This document shows, in pieces, positions 63,322 through 64,000 of a stretch of 64,000 bases of DNA. Below the pieces are notes generated by a model that was given only the letters and a program-made list of their open reading frames with translations, did no database searches and was not told where the DNA came from. Source of the stretch: Coix lacryma-jobi var. lacryma-jobi (lineage: Eukaryota; Streptophyta; Magnoliopsida; Poales; Poaceae); the NCBI GenBank assembly GCA_009763385.1, contig CM019826.1, positions 93,790,848-93,854,847 of the forward strand, read 5' to 3'. The translations under genes were made by a program, and so were the position numbers. Within the stretch, counting starts at the first letter, position 1. Each line of letters opens with the position of its first letter.

Positions 63322-64000
63322 TAGAAGGACCGAGAAGCTAACCGAAAGCGACCAGAGGGGGGGTGAATGGGAGCTTCAAAATTTCCTTACGGAAACTAGA
63401 TGCCACTGTCCCAAAATCGACCCCAAGAGCGAACCCTAGAACTTGCTAATGTCCACGACCCTATATGTAGGGTGGATGCTTCCTAGAAGCACAGCGAGAC
63501 ACTAGACAACTCTAGAAAGCCAACGCAAAAGACGGAAATCAATTCCGACAACGAACGAGCGAACCGCGGACGAAACCGTGCGAAACCAGTCGCATCGGAC
63601 GCTGGCCTGCGTCCGATGCCAGACCACCGGACGCGTCCGATGCAGACTGGCGGTTCTGGAACCTTACTGTTCCACCATCGGACGCTGTGAACAGTGATCA
63701 CCCAGCGTCCGATGCAAAGACTCCGGCGCGTCCGATGGACAACGGACGCGTCCGATGCCTAGCGTCCGATGCAAACTAAAACGCTGAAAACGTGACACGC
63801 GTCACCGGAGCGTCCGATGCTAGGACCCTAGCGTCCGATGCTCCCGTGATAGCGTCCGATGCCCCCGAAAACAGCGCTGTTCTTCACGATTCAACCCGAT
63901 CTCCTTCGAATCAATTGCCCTAGGCCTAGGATTCGATTTGAGGAGTCACAAGGATGTTAGTGAGCTATCTCTAAGAGATCATGGCTCGAACCTAACTCCA
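63322..64000 (-). mobile_element. Element I: diverged relative of D's LTR, reverse orientation, runs off the window
   Basis: It matches D's LTR 3' end on the minus strand, starting (T)AGAAGGACCGAGAAG and GCGACCAGAGGGGGGG, and continuing through the CATCGGACGC array (63592-63862) to the window end. It is clearly more different from D's LTRs than they are from each other, with indels. Whether it is a solo LTR or a full element is not visible. Confidence 0.85.

Overview
The window is plant nuclear DNA, almost certainly from a grass. It holds four kinds of plant transposable element: Tat/RIRE2-like and Athila-like Ty3/gypsy elements, a SIRE/Maximus (Opie-like) Ty1/copia element, a CACTA transposon, and a hAT-like MITE. 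I recognise no ordinary host gene, tRNA, rRNA or CRISPR array. Genus cannot be fixed from sequence alone.

Layout. 1-1648 is AT-rich sequence without convincing coding capacity. 1808-2884 is a 12-bp minisatellite with a ~401-bp tandem duplication. From 2885 on, everything is nested insertions, and the window never returns to the starting sequence. Element A (gypsy, +; LTR 2885-3350) is cut by complete element B (4445-18200; 430-bp LTRs, TSD GCGGT), which itself carries solo LTR G (5009-6344, TSD GCTGC). A is cut again by element C (from 18263), same family as A but inverted. C is cut by Athila element E (about 21336 to beyond 47790). E carries a complete copia element D in its 5' LTR (21635-32971; 2,020-bp LTRs, TSD CCCAC), a CACTA element in its protease gene (36130-41230, TSD GCA), a 3.8-kb solo LTR K in its 3' ORF (42099-45903, TSD GGTTT), and element J (from 47791). 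J is cut by complete gypsy element F (47845-62666, TSD ATAAT) and by an Athila-type LTR H (from 62830), which is cut by a reverse-oriented relative of D (I, from 63322).

How the genes work together. B, D and F have readable gag, protease, reverse transcriptase, RNase H and integrase. B and F are broken by stops and frameshifts; D has a long intact pol but lacks the start of gag. E has gag, protease and a 3' ORF but no reverse transcriptase or integrase. The most interesting content is on the opposite strand of the three Tat-like elements B, C and F. Each carries an antisense gene between pol and the 3' LTR, with a TATA-like box about 145-165 bp upstream of a candidate ATG and, where visible, short GT-AG introns that join in frame. 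Other structural signals are an array of hairpins with co-varying stems in D's LTRs, reiterated polypurine-tract-like motifs in unrelated elements, and three tandem primer-binding-site-like units in E.
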